Below are positions 1-12,999 of a DNA stretch of 64,000 bases, piece after piece. Source of the stretch: Mytilus galloprovincialis (Eukaryota > Mollusca > Bivalvia > Mytilida > Mytilidae); assembly GCF_965363235.1 (NCBI RefSeq), contig NC_134839.1, positions 73,867,410 through 73,931,409 on the forward strand. The letters run 5' to 3'. The position numbers and the translations under genes are program-made. Within the stretch, counting starts at the first letter, position 1, and every line of letters starts with the position of its first letter. The notes below the pieces were generated by a model. The model did not search any database. It worked only from the letters and a program-made list of their open reading frames with translations, and was not told where the DNA came from.

Positions 1-20
1 AAATTATAGTCCTCAGTGCA

Positions 21-352
21 AAAGAGGGACGAAAGATACCAAAGGGACAGTCAAACTCATAAATCTAAAACAAACTGACAACGCCATGGCTAAAAATGAA
101 AAAGACAAACAAACAACAGCACACACGACACAACATAGAAAACTAAAGAATAAACAACATGAACCCCACCAAAAAACTAGGGGTGATCTCAGGTGCTCCG
201 GAAGGGTAAGCAGATCCTGCTCCACATGCGGCACCCGTCGTGTTGCTTATGTGATAACAAATCCAGTAAATAGTATAATTCGGTAGGTCACATTCATGAA
301 AGGGAAGGGGATTGTAGTTACGACGTAAGGAACATATCCGATATCATTTGTG
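21..352 (-). repeat. 3' end of Penelope-like family 1 (5'-truncated copy)
   Basis: Read on the minus strand, the upper end still encodes the last residues of a Penelope-like reverse transcriptase; the rest is its untranslated tail, ending near the AAAAGAGGGACGAAAG motif. The same tail recurs at 8032-8409, 46645-47024 and 51553-51800, diverged at 49936-50136, and in plus orientation at 1680-2180. The homology stops at about 352, as expected for 5' truncation during target-primed insertion. Confidence 0.8.
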
Positions 353-1139
353 AAACGTGCAAAGTTGAACGTAGGCAAAAAAAAAATAATGTTTTCATAG
401 CTCTTTATGTCTACAAGGTCTATATTCATTTGAGTTTCAATTGTAATCAAATATTTTATATTTGAGCAGTTCTTGTGAAGGTAAATTCTGAAAAGCACAA
501 ATAAGTTTGTATTCATCAACTGTTTCTTTCGCTTTTGAACACTGGTGTAGTTTCATAATTATTGTGCAATGTATGGAGCCGGAACATAATACGGTTGCTG
601 CAAAGTTACAAAAGTTATAAATTTATGATAATGTACATGATTTCGGTGGGTTTTTTCATCTCTGCAACCGCTTGCTTGGTAATTTTTAAATAACATTTAT
701 CTGGTTTGATAAAAAAAGTTGCTCAAAACATCACGTTAATATTAAATAACCAAAATATCAAATAAAGTCGAATGTTAACACCTATAATTGTAAGCTTATA
801 TATTTCTTACTAAGGGTCATTAAAAAGGATTATTTAAAACTCATATGTCGAAAGAAAAGACAACGCTATAGCATAATAATTTTTGATGAAATCATGGAGT
901 GCTTACTTTTTGGGTGGTGATTCCCTCAGATAGTAGATCTCTACCAGCATTGGCATCTACTCTGTTGAATATACATATATATATATATATATATATATTG
1001 AACACTAAAGACTGAGCAACACAAATCTATTCAAAAAATGCCCCAAACGAGTAAATTTTGAACCAATAACCGTAAGATACCTTTCCTGTGATACAATATA
1101 TATTTCACACGCTGAAAAAAATAATACTCATTATGTTTT
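353..1139. other. Intergenic, no gene seen
   Basis: AT-rich, with stops in all frames. The only recognisable item is an (AT)n run near 970-999. Confidence 0.6.
970..999. repeat. (AT)n microsatellite
   Basis: About 14 AT dinucleotides in a row. Confidence 0.9.
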
Positions 1140-2180
1140 CCTGGCGAAAAATTGAAACTCTGCTTTTTCTAGCATGCAGTCAATTCTGACCGACTTTTTC
1201 TTAATCATTAAGAGGTCGACTCCATACAGAAACTTCTTAGGAAGACAGATAAGAAGTTAGCAGTATCCTTTATCTTTACTTTCCGCTATATACTAGTAGA
1301 TGATGTTCTCTTACTTAAAAAATCAAAATTAAAATATGCTGAACGCATTTTCCCCATCAAACTAGAGATAAGGGTTACACCAGATATAATTAAGTTTGTT
1401 TTATAAGTGGGTCGAAGCCACTGCTGGTGGATGTTTCGTCCCCGATGGTATCACCAGCCGACTTGTCAACACTTCGGTGTTGACATGAATATCAATACTG
1501 TGGTCATTTTTACAAATTTCCTGTTTACAAAATTTTGATAACTAATTATATCTTGACTAATATCTAGAAATTGACAATGAAGGTCGGGATAAACAATAAT
1601 TTACGACAAAAGAGATGATTGCAGATTCCTAGTTGTGAACTTTCCATTTCTATATAGCAACATTCCAGCAGGGCCTACATACGGAGTATATATCTCCAAA
1701 TTGATACGATATTCCTGGGCTTGTATTTCCTATCATGATTTCCATGATAGGGGTTTGCTGCTCACAAGGCAGCTTGTACACCAACAGTTCAAATTTGTGC
1801 ATTTGTAATCATCATTCGTATCTTTTACGGACGCCGTCACGAGTTGGTTGGGCGTTACGGAATAACCGTTTCACAGATGATATCGGATATTTTCCTTATG
1901 TAACTACAATCACCTTCCTCGTTCACGCATGTGGCCTACCGAATTAGACTATTTACCGGTTTGTAATAACATGAACAACACGACTGGATCTGCTTACCTT
2001 TCCGGAAAACCAGAGATCATCCCAGTTTTTGGTGGGATTCGTGTTGCTTAGTCTTTAGTTTTCTATGTTGTGGCTGGTGTACTATTTTTTTTTTAATTTT
2101 AGCAATGGCGTTGTCACTTGATTTTCTATCTATGAGTGTTACTGTTCCTCTGACATCTTTCGCCCCTTTTTTATACACTC
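1140..2180 (+). pseudogene. Decayed Penelope-like family 1 reverse transcriptase and tail
   Basis: The plus strand keeps recognisable but frame-broken pieces of the family 1 reverse transcriptase. A block near 1270-1300 corresponds to the FRYIDD catalytic motif and carries an extra codon. Pieces of the C-terminal part follow near 1550-1900, then the 3' tail at 1960-2180. An unrelated repeat (about 1383-1545, with a GAAGCCACTGCTGGTGG-type motif) interrupts the coding homology. Several stops and frameshifts show the copy is dead. Identification rests on comparison with the better copy at 22173-23346. Confidence 0.7.
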
Positions 2181-3194
2181 TCTTAGTCATGACATAATCA
2201 ATATATCCTAATTTTTAAGTTATATTTGACTTTCCGTAATTTTCCAGAATCTAAATATGAATGTGACCCGTAAGTCTATCATTTTGGAATGTGAAAGAAT
2301 AAAAAGACAACTTTTTCGTCAAAAAGTTAACTTGTGTTGACCTTAAAGCGAAAGAGTTCACATTTTAGATCGCTTCTCTACGTTGAAAGTTTAACATTTC
2401 AACATCCTTATTTTAACTGTTGAAAACTGGACCTCTACGACCTTGTTTCAAAAATAGAGTTTTATAAAAGACATAATATATGAGACGACATTTCGTAGAC
2501 GACAAACTTCATTTTCATGGACAGATGTTGATATACGTGATCTTTAAATTCACAAGTCTACCTTGTTTATTTTTCTTATAGCTTCAAAGGGTGACTGTTA
2601 AAATCACTTAATGACAATGCGTGCAGTAGTAGATCATTAGTTACAAAAAGTCGAAATTAAATGGCTTCTTTTGATAAAACAGATTTATTAAGCTTTCAAT
2701 TCATTTCTTTTTAGACCACTATTTAGGAACTGTACAAATTATATGTGATTACTAGTAGCTGTTAAATGGAAAATCCATTGATTTTTCTGACACGAAGACC
2801 TTCAAATGATTTCGCTAACTAGACAGTGTTCCCCGTTTAATGCCAATGTGTGCATTGGTTATAATAATTGGAATTGTTCTATGCAATTTTATGGTATCTG
2901 TATACCTAATAGTGGAAAAAGTTTTTTTTTTTATATCTGCTTCTGAAAATAGGATTGGAGTAAACATACATGCACGGAAGAACATTTTATGGTGTTAAGT
3001 TCATATTCGGTCTAATCTATCGACATTTTTATGAATAGATAACTTTGATCAAATATTTGACAATAATTTTTATCAATTCTTGTTTTTAAATTTTCATATA
3101 TTTTTGCAGTTATGAAAATACAATATTTTCAACTGCATATTATCTGTTTAGCAATTGCAAATTTTACAAAGAAAAAATATAAGCATTTTGAAGT
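2181..3194. other. Intergenic, nothing recognised
   Basis: AT-rich sequence without long open frames, splice-bounded exons or repeats I can name. Confidence 0.5.
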
Positions 3195-3400
3195 TAGTTT
3201 CCATTGAGAATAACATTAACGGTACCAATTTTCCTGCACCAGATGCGCATTTCGACAATACATGTCTCTTCAGAGATGCTCGTGGCCAAAATAATTGAAA
3301 TGCAAAGCTTATATAAAAGATGAAGAGCTATAATCCAAAAGGTCCAAAAAGTATAGCCAAATCCGTGAAAGGAAAACACTTTATAAAAATGATTGTATAT
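3195..3400 (-). repeat. Interspersed repeat (GCGCATTTCGACAATACATG type)
   Basis: Contains a motif of the form ACCAGATGCGCATTTCGAC followed by ATGTCTCTTCAG and a GATGCTCGTGGCC block. It resembles an abundant mussel repeat related to those at 6810-7030 and 36290-36600. The family assignment is from memory. Confidence 0.5.
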
Positions 3401-5263
3401 TTATATCTAAAAAAAAACTAAAAAAAAAAACAAGATCATTATTTTTGTTTCTGCCTTTTAATATCTGGTATTTATATGATAACAGTTCTTTAAAAAGTTA
3501 GATATTTTTAGGAGCAAAAATTCTTAATACGTTTTTCTATGTGTATAGGTCATATTAGTGAGGATCATGAGAAGAAAATAACAGTTACGAAGTAAGATAA
3601 TAAACGTCAAAGCAGATGAACCATCAATGTACTTCTGATACTAACAAATCTGTTTTTGGAATTCACATTCCGCTGATTTAGTAGGATCACAATCCCAAAA
3701 ACAATAAAAATCTACCAAAAACTCATCCAATTTAAAACATCCTTACAAACTGCAAATCTTTATGAGTTAAAACCTGAAAGCTTTCCTTTGTAACATACAA
3801 ATGAATTTAAAGAAATATAACATCTGAAATCTTTATTTCGTTTTATTGTTTTCTTTTTGTCTTTTTAAGTACCATTCTGTTTTGTTTTTCTGGTTTTTTT
3901 TTTGTGTTAATATGTTTACTTCTTTTTTGTATTAATCGGCGTCTAGTGTGTTTGATAAGTATGTTAATTTGGTATGTTTTCATACATAGACTGTTCTTTT
4001 CAGATTATTAAATAGAACTAGCTGGATCGACATGACATAAGTTTTACATTCTCTATCACGAAATGGGTGGCCGATACGATTCTGTGTCTCAACTCATATT
4101 TGACATAAATGTTTTGTCGTCGATACCGGATTACTCGTCTGTTCAGTTAATTTACCGGATTTAATCTCTTGCTATTGTGACGTTTTGATTGAGTGTGGAA
4201 ACGCATGGATGGTGCATTTCAGAAAACCATATCGTTTCCTTCGGTTTAGAGTTAATGTGATTTCTTCCGGTTTAGATTTTTTGTCTATTTTGTGTGTTTT
4301 TGATTGATGTACGGAATCTGAACCCATATGGCCTCTGTTGCCTTAGTTTTATTTGATTTTACTGTTTTAATTATCATCATTCTAAACGTTTCAAAAAAAG
4401 TATGAATATTGTATGTACCCCAAAGTATTTATATTTTACTCTGATTATGGAAAGCTGTTTCAAAGACTTGCAATCCTAGTATAACTGATGGTTTCTATGC
4501 TAGATTTAAAACCAGGTTAGACACAACATTTTCTTCGAAAAATGTCTGTACCTAGTCCGGAATATGACATTTCGTTGATTGATAACGTTTGATTTAGTCA
4601 TGTTTATGGGTTTTCCCATTTTTATTAATCTTAGGGTTTGGTATTGTGTTTATGCTTTATTTTTGTCCCTCGTACAATGTAGTTACATTCCGTTAATGGC
4701 AACTTTCATTGAATTGTATAACGATATAGCATAGATTCATCTCAGAACACCAGGTTGAGTATCTGCAATTTTAAAGTATCTTTCAAAACAGCCATATAAA
4801 AATAACGTTGATTACAGATAAAACTCAATTGAAATAAATGATCCTTCTTTTTCAGATTTACAATAAAGATATTTATAACAATAAACTGTTTAACAAGTAT
4901 CACCCACTTAATGTGTCAATCTAAAACAACTCACAGGATACTATCTGTCTTATAGCTGTACAGCTTAATTTGTTTTTAGCATCGAACTGTTATACACGAA
5001 AGAAAATGCTCTATCTCCTTATAGTGTGTTGATTAGTTTTTGCTATTTAAGATGAGGCATTAAAAATGTAATAAAAGGGGACTTAATGGCAAACTATATA
5101 GTTACAGTTGAGAGTAATGACGTTGTTAACGTAAAATATTATTTTCGCGACAGTGACATATCGGGTAAAGATGCATTTTCAACTGTTTTTTTTTTTTATG
5201 ATCTAAACTTATTTCACTTGAAAACGAGTGCATGGAGCCCTCTTTTTTAAAACTGCATTAGGT
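3401..5263. other. Intergenic, repeat remnants
   Basis: No gene seen. 3830-4370 is T-rich and looks like decayed retroelement tail. 4495-4680 is a decayed copy of the AAAACCAGGTTCAATCC-type repeat seen better at 36765-37040. Confidence 0.4.
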
Positions 5264-5991
5264 TTGATAATGTATTAAAAATTATTTGTACCAATCTATA
5301 TGAGAAAGTCAACAATATTTTTTTATAAATTTGATACTAGTAAATATGTAAATATTCCGCAAAATATGAATACTCCCCCCCCCCTCCTTTTCCCCTAAAA
5401 TCCTGTTACTTTGTAAACAAAATGTTATTTCTGAAGAAATGTTGTTCATATTAAGAGCATATTTATGTAAAAAAGATGTTTATAATGTTTTTACAAAAAT
5501 CTTTTTGTTTTTATCTATTGGCATATAAAAAAGTTAGGTGTGTTTATCCAAAAATGTAATAGATAAAACTTTAAAAAAGGTAAATTTTGTAAATGTCTGA
5601 AATTTCGACTCCTTTTGTCTCATAAAGAAGCACAATGAGGTATATTTTTTATTACATATTTGAATTGTTTATGTGAAAAAAAGCTTGTATGCAAATTTTC
5701 GTAAAAAATCGTCGTCGGGTCAAACTGTATCGTTTGTCATTAAAGCAAAGTACATACAAAAACTTATAGTGATATTTCTTCAGCCTAAGGAATGCATTTT
5801 TGTAACGTATAAAAAACGAAAATTGTAAACAGATCCTACATATGTTGTTTGCTTAAATCCGGTCAAAATAGTTGATTAAACAAAATTCTCATTTCTAACA
5901 TTTTTCAAACGAGTAGCATCGAATCCAATATTAAATTCCTAAGTAAAGCGTGGTGCTATAGCACTTGATATATTAAAAACCATATCTAGTA
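5264..5991. repeat. 728-bp tandem duplication, copy 1
   Basis: Directly followed by a nearly identical copy. The two differ by a few substitutions and by the length of a poly-C run (near 5375 against 6102). No coding potential: the 75-codon frame in copy 2 is broken in copy 1 by the C-run length. Confidence 0.95.
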
Positions 5992-6718
5992 TTGATAATG
6001 TATTAAAAATTATTTGTACCAATCTATATGAGAAAGTCAACAATATTTTTTTATAAATTTGATACTAGTAAATATGTAAATATTCCGCAAAATATGAATA
6101 CTCCCCCCCCCTCCTTTTCCCCTAAAATCCTGTTACTTTGTAAACAAAATGTTATTTCTGAAGAAATGTTGTTCATATTAAGAGCATATTTATGTAAAAA
6201 AGATGTTTATAATGTTTTTACAAAAATCTTTTTGTTTTTATCTATTGGCATATAAAAAAGTTAGGTGTGTTTATCCAAAAATGTAATAGATAAAACTTTA
6301 AAAAAGGTAAATTTTGTAAATGTCTGAAATTTCGACTCCTTTTGTCTCATAAAGAAGCACAATGAGGTATATTTTTTATTACATATTTGAATTGTTTATA
6401 TGAAAAAAAGCTTGTATGCAAATTTTCGTAAAAAATCGTCGTCGGGTCAAACTGTATCGTTTGTCATTAAAGCAAAGTACATACAAAAACTTATAGTGAT
6501 ATTTCTTCAGCCTAAGGAATGCATTTTTGTAACGTATAACAAACGAAAATTGTAAACAGATCCTACATATGTTGTTTGCTTAAATCCGGTCAAAATAGTT
6601 GATTAAACAAAATTCTCATTTCTAACATTTTTCAAACGAGTAGCATCGAATCCAATATTAAATTCCTAAGTAAAGCGTGGTGCTATAGCACTTGATATAT
6701 TAAAAACCATATCTAGCA
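5992..6718. repeat. 728-bp tandem duplication, copy 2
   Basis: Second, head-to-tail copy of 5264-5991. It begins TTGATAATGTATTAAAAATT like copy 1 and ends at the same CATATCTAG motif, after which the two flanks differ. Confidence 0.95.
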
Positions 6719-6809
6719 CTATAATAGGGGTAATAACCGTGATATTATACTGAATCATCAAATACCTCAAGTAGGATCCAAACTAAATTGAAGGGAACAA
6801 TTTAAATTT

Positions 6810-7030
6810 AAATTTAGTATATTCGCCAGACGCACGTTTCGTCTACAAAAGACTCATCAGTGACGCTCGAATCAAAAAAAGTTGTTAAAAAAAAAAAAAA
6901 AAAAAAGCCAAATAAAGTACGAAGTTGAAGAGCATTGAGGACCAAAATTCCTAAAAGTTTAGCCAAATACAGCTAAGGTAATCTATGCCTGAGGTAGAAA
7001 AGCCTTAGTATTTACAAAAATTCAAAAATT
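6810..7030 (-). repeat. Interspersed repeat (CGCCAGACGCACGTTTCGTC type)
   Basis: Shows the CGCCAGACGC-CGTTTCGTCTAC start, a GTGACGCTC block, then GAAGTTGAAGAGCATTGAGG. Related copies lie at 36290-36600 and 50876-50932, with an opposite-strand relative near 24090-24250. Confidence 0.75.
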
Positions 7031-7564
7031 TGTAAACAGTAAATTTATAAATATAACCATATCAATGACAATTCATGTCAGCACAAAAAGTGCATACTGT
7101 CATATTCAACTTGACCTGGAATAAGCAATACTAATGCAAGTGTCCCAGTTACCTGTTCAAAATATAGATATATTTTGCGAAAACAAAAGTTCAAATGTTG
7201 GTAAGCGTATTAATTCTTAGATAATTCTAAATTAAAATTAACACATTGTTCTTGTTTAAATTCTAGCCCCAAAGAAATGCAAAAGTTCAAGTTGACACTG
7301 TATTTCATCTTTAATTTAACCAATGGATTTGTAGCAGTTACTGACATGGAGGCTTCGCACCTCATTCAAACAGATGAAAAGACTATGTCTTTATCATATA
7401 AAAATAAAGAGTTCTTTACTAATTTATGTAGATCCATACCATTTTGCTAAAGTTTCTTCTGTTACCTATCCCAACATCGGCGAACTTGAACTTCTTTAAA
7501 ACTAAGGTTTTCTGTTCGTACTGCCGCGTGTTTGTCTATTCCACCTTGGCCAGTGTTATTAGAG

Positions 7565-7870
7565 TAGGGTTGAAATCTCACAAAACATGTAAAACACGCC
7601 GCATTTTTAGGAACCTCTGGTCTTTGTAAGTCTTGTCTATCCCAAATTCATGTATTTGGTTTTGATGTTATATTTGTTATTCTCGTGGGATTTTGTCTGT
7701 TGCTTGGTCCGTTTCTGTGTGTGTTACATTGTAGTGTTGTGTCGTTGTTCTCCTCTTATATTTAATGCGTTTTCCTCAGTTTTAGTTTGTTACCCCGATT
7801 TTGTTTTTTGTCCATGGATTTATGAGTTTGAACATCGGTATACTACTGTTGCCTTTATTGTATGGTTTAT
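7565..7870 (+). repeat. Penelope-like 3' tail fragments (families 2 and 1)
   Basis: 7565-7640 matches, in reverse orientation, the family 2 tail at 21220-21340 (CCGCCGCATTTTT and CCTCTGGTCTTTGT blocks). 7640-7870 matches the end of the family 1 element at 24600-24820 (TATTTGGTTTTGATGTTATA, ACTACTGTTGCCTTTA). The small open frames here are retroelement tail. Confidence 0.65.
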
Positions 7871-8031
7871 TTATTATTTTGGTTCATTTATATGTTTCGT
7901 GATGAGTAAATGAGCAAGTGTAAAATGTTAAGATATCTTTTTTGTCGACTTGTTATTATGGTAAATAAATAAGAAACAAAGAAGACCAAACTTGGATCAA
8001 TTCTCAAATACCATGAGGAAAATTTGTTACC

Positions 8032-8409
8032 AAAAGAGGGACGAAAGATACCAAAGGGACAGTCAAACTCATAAATCTAAAACAAACTGACAACGCCATG
8101 GCTAAAAATGAAAAAGACAAACAGAAAAACAATAGCACACACGACACAACATAGAAAACTAAAGAATAAACAACAATAACCCCACCAAAAACTAGGGGTG
8201 ATCTCAGGTGCTCCGGAAGGGTAAGCAGATCCTGCTCCACATGTGGCACCCGTCGTGTTGCTTATGTGATTACAAATCCGGTAAATAGTCTAATTCGGTA
8301 GGTCACATTCATGAAAGGGAAGGGGATTGTAGTTACGACGTAAGGAACATATCCGATATCATTTGTGAAACGGTTATTCCATAACGGTCAACCAACTCGT
8401 GATGGCGTC
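8032..8409 (-). repeat. 3' end of Penelope-like family 1 (5'-truncated copy)
   Basis: Minus-strand copy. The upper end encodes the reverse transcriptase C-terminus (His-Glu-Leu-Val-Asp-Arg-Tyr-Gly type) and the remainder is the 3' tail. It is nearly identical to the copy in the gypsy LTR at 46645-47024. Confidence 0.85.
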
Positions 8410-10885
8410 CAAATGATCATTCAACTATCATTATATTCCCTTTTCTGTTTATTTTTCAACAGTGTTTTGATTATTCGAACAAGTTTTAGATGTTACATGT
8501 ATTTTATGCTAGACATTAATCGTGTTTTGGTAAAGATTATTGCTTAGAAAAGACGTCTTCCTGTCATATAAATTATCTCTTACTTTGTATTTTCCTGTGA
8601 GGAATTGTGTAACAGGAAAAGGTTCAGCGACGATATTCAATTACATAGACCACATGTACAGTTTTGTCAAAGGACATAATGTAAAAAACATGGGATAACA
8701 ATATGAATATATCCAACATAATGCCATTTACCAGTAGTTACCTGGCATTAACACTCTACTATGCTCACTGTGTCTAAATTGCAGTTATTTTCCTTTTTAC
8801 AAAAAAAGTAATATTCAAACGTTTTGAAGGACAAACAAGTTCAATTGAGATCAGACAAAAAAATCGACTAATAAGTCAATCATGCTGTGTATTAAACGTT
8901 TTATGTAAATTAAATGTCATCTTTATTGGCAAAAGTGTTTAAAAATGAATTTAATAGGATATATAAAATAAAAATGTTAGCGTGACCAAAATATAAAGTA
9001 AAACATATTCATCGCCATAAAAAAATATTTTGCAGACACTTACTGCTGTGCATATTTTCAATTTTAACTGAACTAAACAAAAGGAGTGTTTTAGTGACAA
9101 TTAACACGCATTTCGACTTTTTTTTAATTTGAGGCGTTCAAAGATACAACACGGGTTAAAACATCTAACATGATTGTAATTGTAATTCAGACATATTAAA
9201 CATTTTTTTGTTTTTCGAGAATTTATTTGCTAGCACGTCGACTGTCGAAATTTGTTCAACCACACCTTTGTCAAACACTAGGTGTTTGTCTGATTAGTCC
9301 GATATATACGTGACGTGTATCTTATGTATGATAGCCATATATGATGTGGATCCCTTTCAGTTTCAGGAAGTCTCTATTTTGAGTAAAACTCATAAAAGAT
9401 ACTATGTAATAGTCTTATAATTAATTACAATAGACGCGTGTTTCTTCTGCATAAGAGTCATGTATATCGCCCTAAAAAACAAAATGAAAAGCAATTTCAA
9501 GAAAAAACTAAAAATACTAAATACGGCTACTATCATTTATCTTTGGGTTTATAAAAAAAGATACAGTAGTTTACCATATCAAAGATATTTCATGTAAACA
9601 CAAAGTGCTGACTACTTGACTTGTTATACCCTCAGAAACAAAACGATCACCAGCAGAATCATTGACCAAGTGGTTATAAAAATTTATCAAAGATAACCAG
9701 ATTATAATTTCTTTCTATAAATAAGGCTATGGCTGTCTATGCGTTGGGTAGACAACGGGTTTGTATATATGTAATAAAATATTTAAAAAAAGCACTTTAT
9801 GCCGTTTAAATGTATATACTAAGCGTTACGAAAAATTAATAAAATGCTGATGACACTAAGAACAATAACATTAAATTTATTCTAATGTATAATACAGTAA
9901 AGTTCGTTTGATGCGTTTTCAAAAATCATGCACGTGTACGAAAATTAAAATTGTTGTTTGTAAACCTTCATTTTCATTGGAGTATTTTTACTTTGAAGCG
10001 AAGAAATTAATCATGTATTGACAATTAATTAATTCACTCTGTATTACAACTTCTATTTACATGTATTGGTGTATATTTCGTGAAAATATTTTGTAAATAG
10101 CTAATTTCATTTATATTTTTTTATCCTGTAAAGTCTCTGTGTCTACTATACAAAATTATTTTCAACTAAACCGTCAACGGCGGATTAACACAAATGTTAA
10201 GCAATTATTTTCATTAACCTCTAACGATAATGTTTTTTCACACTATAAACAATTACATATTTGAACGACGAATGTTTTGTAAAATGGAGGTAATTTCTTT
10301 TAATGTCTTTTGTGCTCAACATTGTGTTTTTTTTCTTCTAAAACATCTTGATTCGTGCTAATAATCAATAAGATAGCAAACCTATTTATTGCAAGTTTCT
10401 TTTCCGGGGAGGAAATATTGCCATTAAATTACTTCAGCTTTTTGAGAAAAAAAAAAGAAAACAACACTTTATGAAGTGTATGTCCGAAGAGCTTTTTAAT
10501 GAATTTATTTTTATCAGGAACTATCAAAGCCGACTTCATGACCGTCAATGATGTTAACGAACCTATACGGAAAATTGTGCAAAGAACATATTTTCTGATG
10601 TAATATCTTTTAACTATTTTTGGAATTATTTTTTTGTCAAGGTATAAATAGCTAAAAAATCTAAATAGCAATATTTTCAGTTTAATTCAATTCAACCTTT
10701 ATTTGAATCGAATACTAGTATATATCCTATTTATCATAGATTATTTTCTTAAACAAACTCTAGACGTTAAAATAAACGAAGATATTTTAAATGTGTCATT
10801 AAAATGTTTCCTGCTGGAATACTCTAATAGTCTGAATCGATTTCATCATTGTCTATTTCAAATTTGGTTTAATTTTTTATTTCAG
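8410..10885. other. Intergenic, no gene seen
   Basis: About 2.5 kb of AT-rich sequence. I find no splice-bounded exon, recognisable domain or inverted-repeat element. Confidence 0.5.
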
Positions 10886-11074
10886 ATATGACATTTGAAT
10901 CCTTCGTAAAATCCCTTATTGCTGCATCAGAACGGTACAATAGATTAATACCTCTTAGAGACAATTTGATGTCCATGATCGGTGAATACCAGGACTGTGT
11001 GAAAGCTTGCGAACATCAACATAGTAAAAGAACATTCGAACGGGTGTCAGATTCTTTTACCAGACCAGAAATTT
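10886..11074 (+). CDS. Orphan internal exon, unknown protein
   Basis: A 189-nt open segment sits between a good acceptor (TTTTTTATTTCAG ends at 10885) and a consensus donor (GTAAGT starts at 11075). From the ATG at 10888 it reads 62 codons, starting Met-Thr-Phe-Glu-Ser and ending Arg-Pro-Glu-Ile, then one base (phase 1). The composition is helical, polar and charged with a Cys-Val-Lys-Ala-Cys segment; there is no signal peptide or membrane span. I do not recognise the family. Both splice signals and the higher GC suggest a real exon. Whether the ATG is the start or an internal Met cannot be settled because no upstream exon was found. A possible last exon lies at 12949-12974. Confidence 0.5.
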
Positions 11075-12948
11075 GTAAGTTTTGTAAACAAATATTTAAT
11101 TTTACAGTGCATTCTACACTAATCTTTAAGTTGCATCGCCTTCATATAGGAAACACGTTGAGCACATTAAAAGGGCAATTTTTCTTAAACTTTTTAAATT
11201 CCATCAGATATTTTGATTCGAACTACAATTATTCCTTTACCTTTTACTTTCTTTTTTCACAGCAATTTTGACAAATTGACGACTATGTATGCTCTAAATT
11301 GATTTAAAGATCCATCATTTTATAATTTTTACGATAATATTTGTTTTTACCCGGACATCACATTGCATGTGCTTTCTATTTGTTTTGAGTTCTATGACTC
11401 CGATAAATCTCTCTTTTGTGTGTGAATGGTCACTGCATCAGTTTTTTCTGTGGTTTTGTTGTTTTCGTTTTCATCCCCCGTGTTTGTTTCTTTCTCTGTT
11501 TGGAGCTTAAAATTCGGATTGATTTTATTGCGATCTAATGGATTTCATTCTATATAAATAAACTCATTATAGATACCAGAACAACATTTTATATGTTAGT
11601 TTGCTAGTCTATGCTTTCGCTATATGTTTGAATTTCTGTGTTTACAACTATTTTGACTTCTATGCTATTTTCATGGTTTGGAGTTGGAGGTGGAGTTGTC
11701 TGGTTACTGCTTTTCCTCTTTTTCAGTTTTCCAGGTGTTTTCACCCCAGTATTTTTTTAGACCTAGTCACTGCTCTCGCTGGTTATTTTCTTCTTCTCAT
11801 CTTCACGTTAATTTGTGACTGGTCGTTGCTCTTGCTATGATTGGATTTCTGAGAACCGATTTCTTCACCTTTAAATATATAAGTCCTGGCCACTATTCTC
11901 ACTCTGTTAGGATTTCAGTGGTCGGATTATTTTCACTTTTATACACATTTCTGCTTGGTCACTGCTGTCGCTCTGTATTGAAGGCTATGATTTCGTTTGA
12001 TTTCAACTTTCCGTTTGTTTGTGCTCGCTATAATTGCTCTTTATACTTCAAAGCTGATGTGTCTCTAGATTTGTCTTTATAGATCTGAAAGTTATAAACA
12101 AGGATCACGTTTGCTAACGCAAATGATTATACACATAAAGGTGTAAATTTTGTAGCACAACTTTTTATATTCCCTTCTGACCAATGACATAGCCCAAAAA
12201 GATACTATTATATCATTTCATTCATTGCATAAGAAATGATATATTCTGTACTTTTATTCTTAAAAGGGAAATCAAACGAGACAATAATACACGAAATAGA
12301 TATAAAAAGAATTATATGCACAAATTTACCTTCTTAAGGAATGTTCAATAGAATATCACTTATTATTAAGATTCGAGAGAAATTATATCCGGTAATACCG
12401 CATCAGCTGGGATGATCTTATTATTGTTGAATCATGAAGTCTTTCGCTGACATAGTTTATCAATGAAATTGATTACAACCATTTTTAGGTAGAAAGGCGT
12501 GAAATTGATGAGTTTTATGTGATATTTTCCCAGGAAATTGTACAATGTATATACAGGTTATTAGATCATCAATTCATTTAAGGAACACCGGTTGCAATAA
12601 AAAAAAAATACGTACTGTACTTTACAACGTTATGCTATCTAAAGAAACTATACAGAAAAATGATTGTGCAGACATTGAAATTTCTTGCTAGCAACATCGA
12701 CTATTATTGAATTATGATAGTGATCAATGAACCATGAAATACATCAAGGTCAGTTGAACTCTAACAGAATACCCTATATACCTGACAATAATTTGATACA
12801 TCGAAAAATGTATATCAGTTCTTGTAATATCAGATAACTTGAATTGAGTTTGATATACAGTAATAAAGTTATAAAATATACACTAACAATATTTATAATT
12901 AATTAGTTTGTTTTCTTTATTTTTACTTTGTTTTATATTTTATTGTAG
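11075..12948 (+). other. Possible intron or intergenic sequence
   Basis: Follows the orphan exon. 11700-11980 holds a degenerate tandem motif of the form GTCACTGCTCTCGCT at uneven 56-69 bp intervals. The two small open frames there come from this repeat and do not look like genes. Confidence 0.35.
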
Positions 12949-12974
12949 GTATTACACCAGATATTTGTTTATGA
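12949..12974 (+). CDS. Candidate terminal coding segment of the orphan gene
   Basis: A pyrimidine-rich tract (12905-12946) ends in TTGTAG at 12948. Joined in phase to the exon ending at 11074, the next bases would encode about eight residues, then TGA at 12972-12974. An AATAAA lies near 13076. This is inference from splice phase only; another acceptor could be used. Confidence 0.2.
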
Positions 12975-12999
12975 CAGTCATGGATCTTACATGTCTTAT

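Noticed and set aside
13..234. Recurrent 70-90 codon minus-strand frame (also 8004-8249, 46590-46865, 51532-51765) with a hydrophobic stretch, resembling a small membrane protein family
   Set aside because: It lies in the untranslated tail of Penelope-like family 1. Frames differ between copies through compensating indels, so there is no sign of protein-level conservation.
6028..6255. 75-codon frame in the tandem duplication
   Set aside because: It is broken in the other copy by a one-base C-run difference and has no splice signals or domain.
11601..12082. Two hydrophobic frames that look like membrane proteins
   Set aside because: They arise from T-rich degenerate tandem sequence and have no supporting signals.
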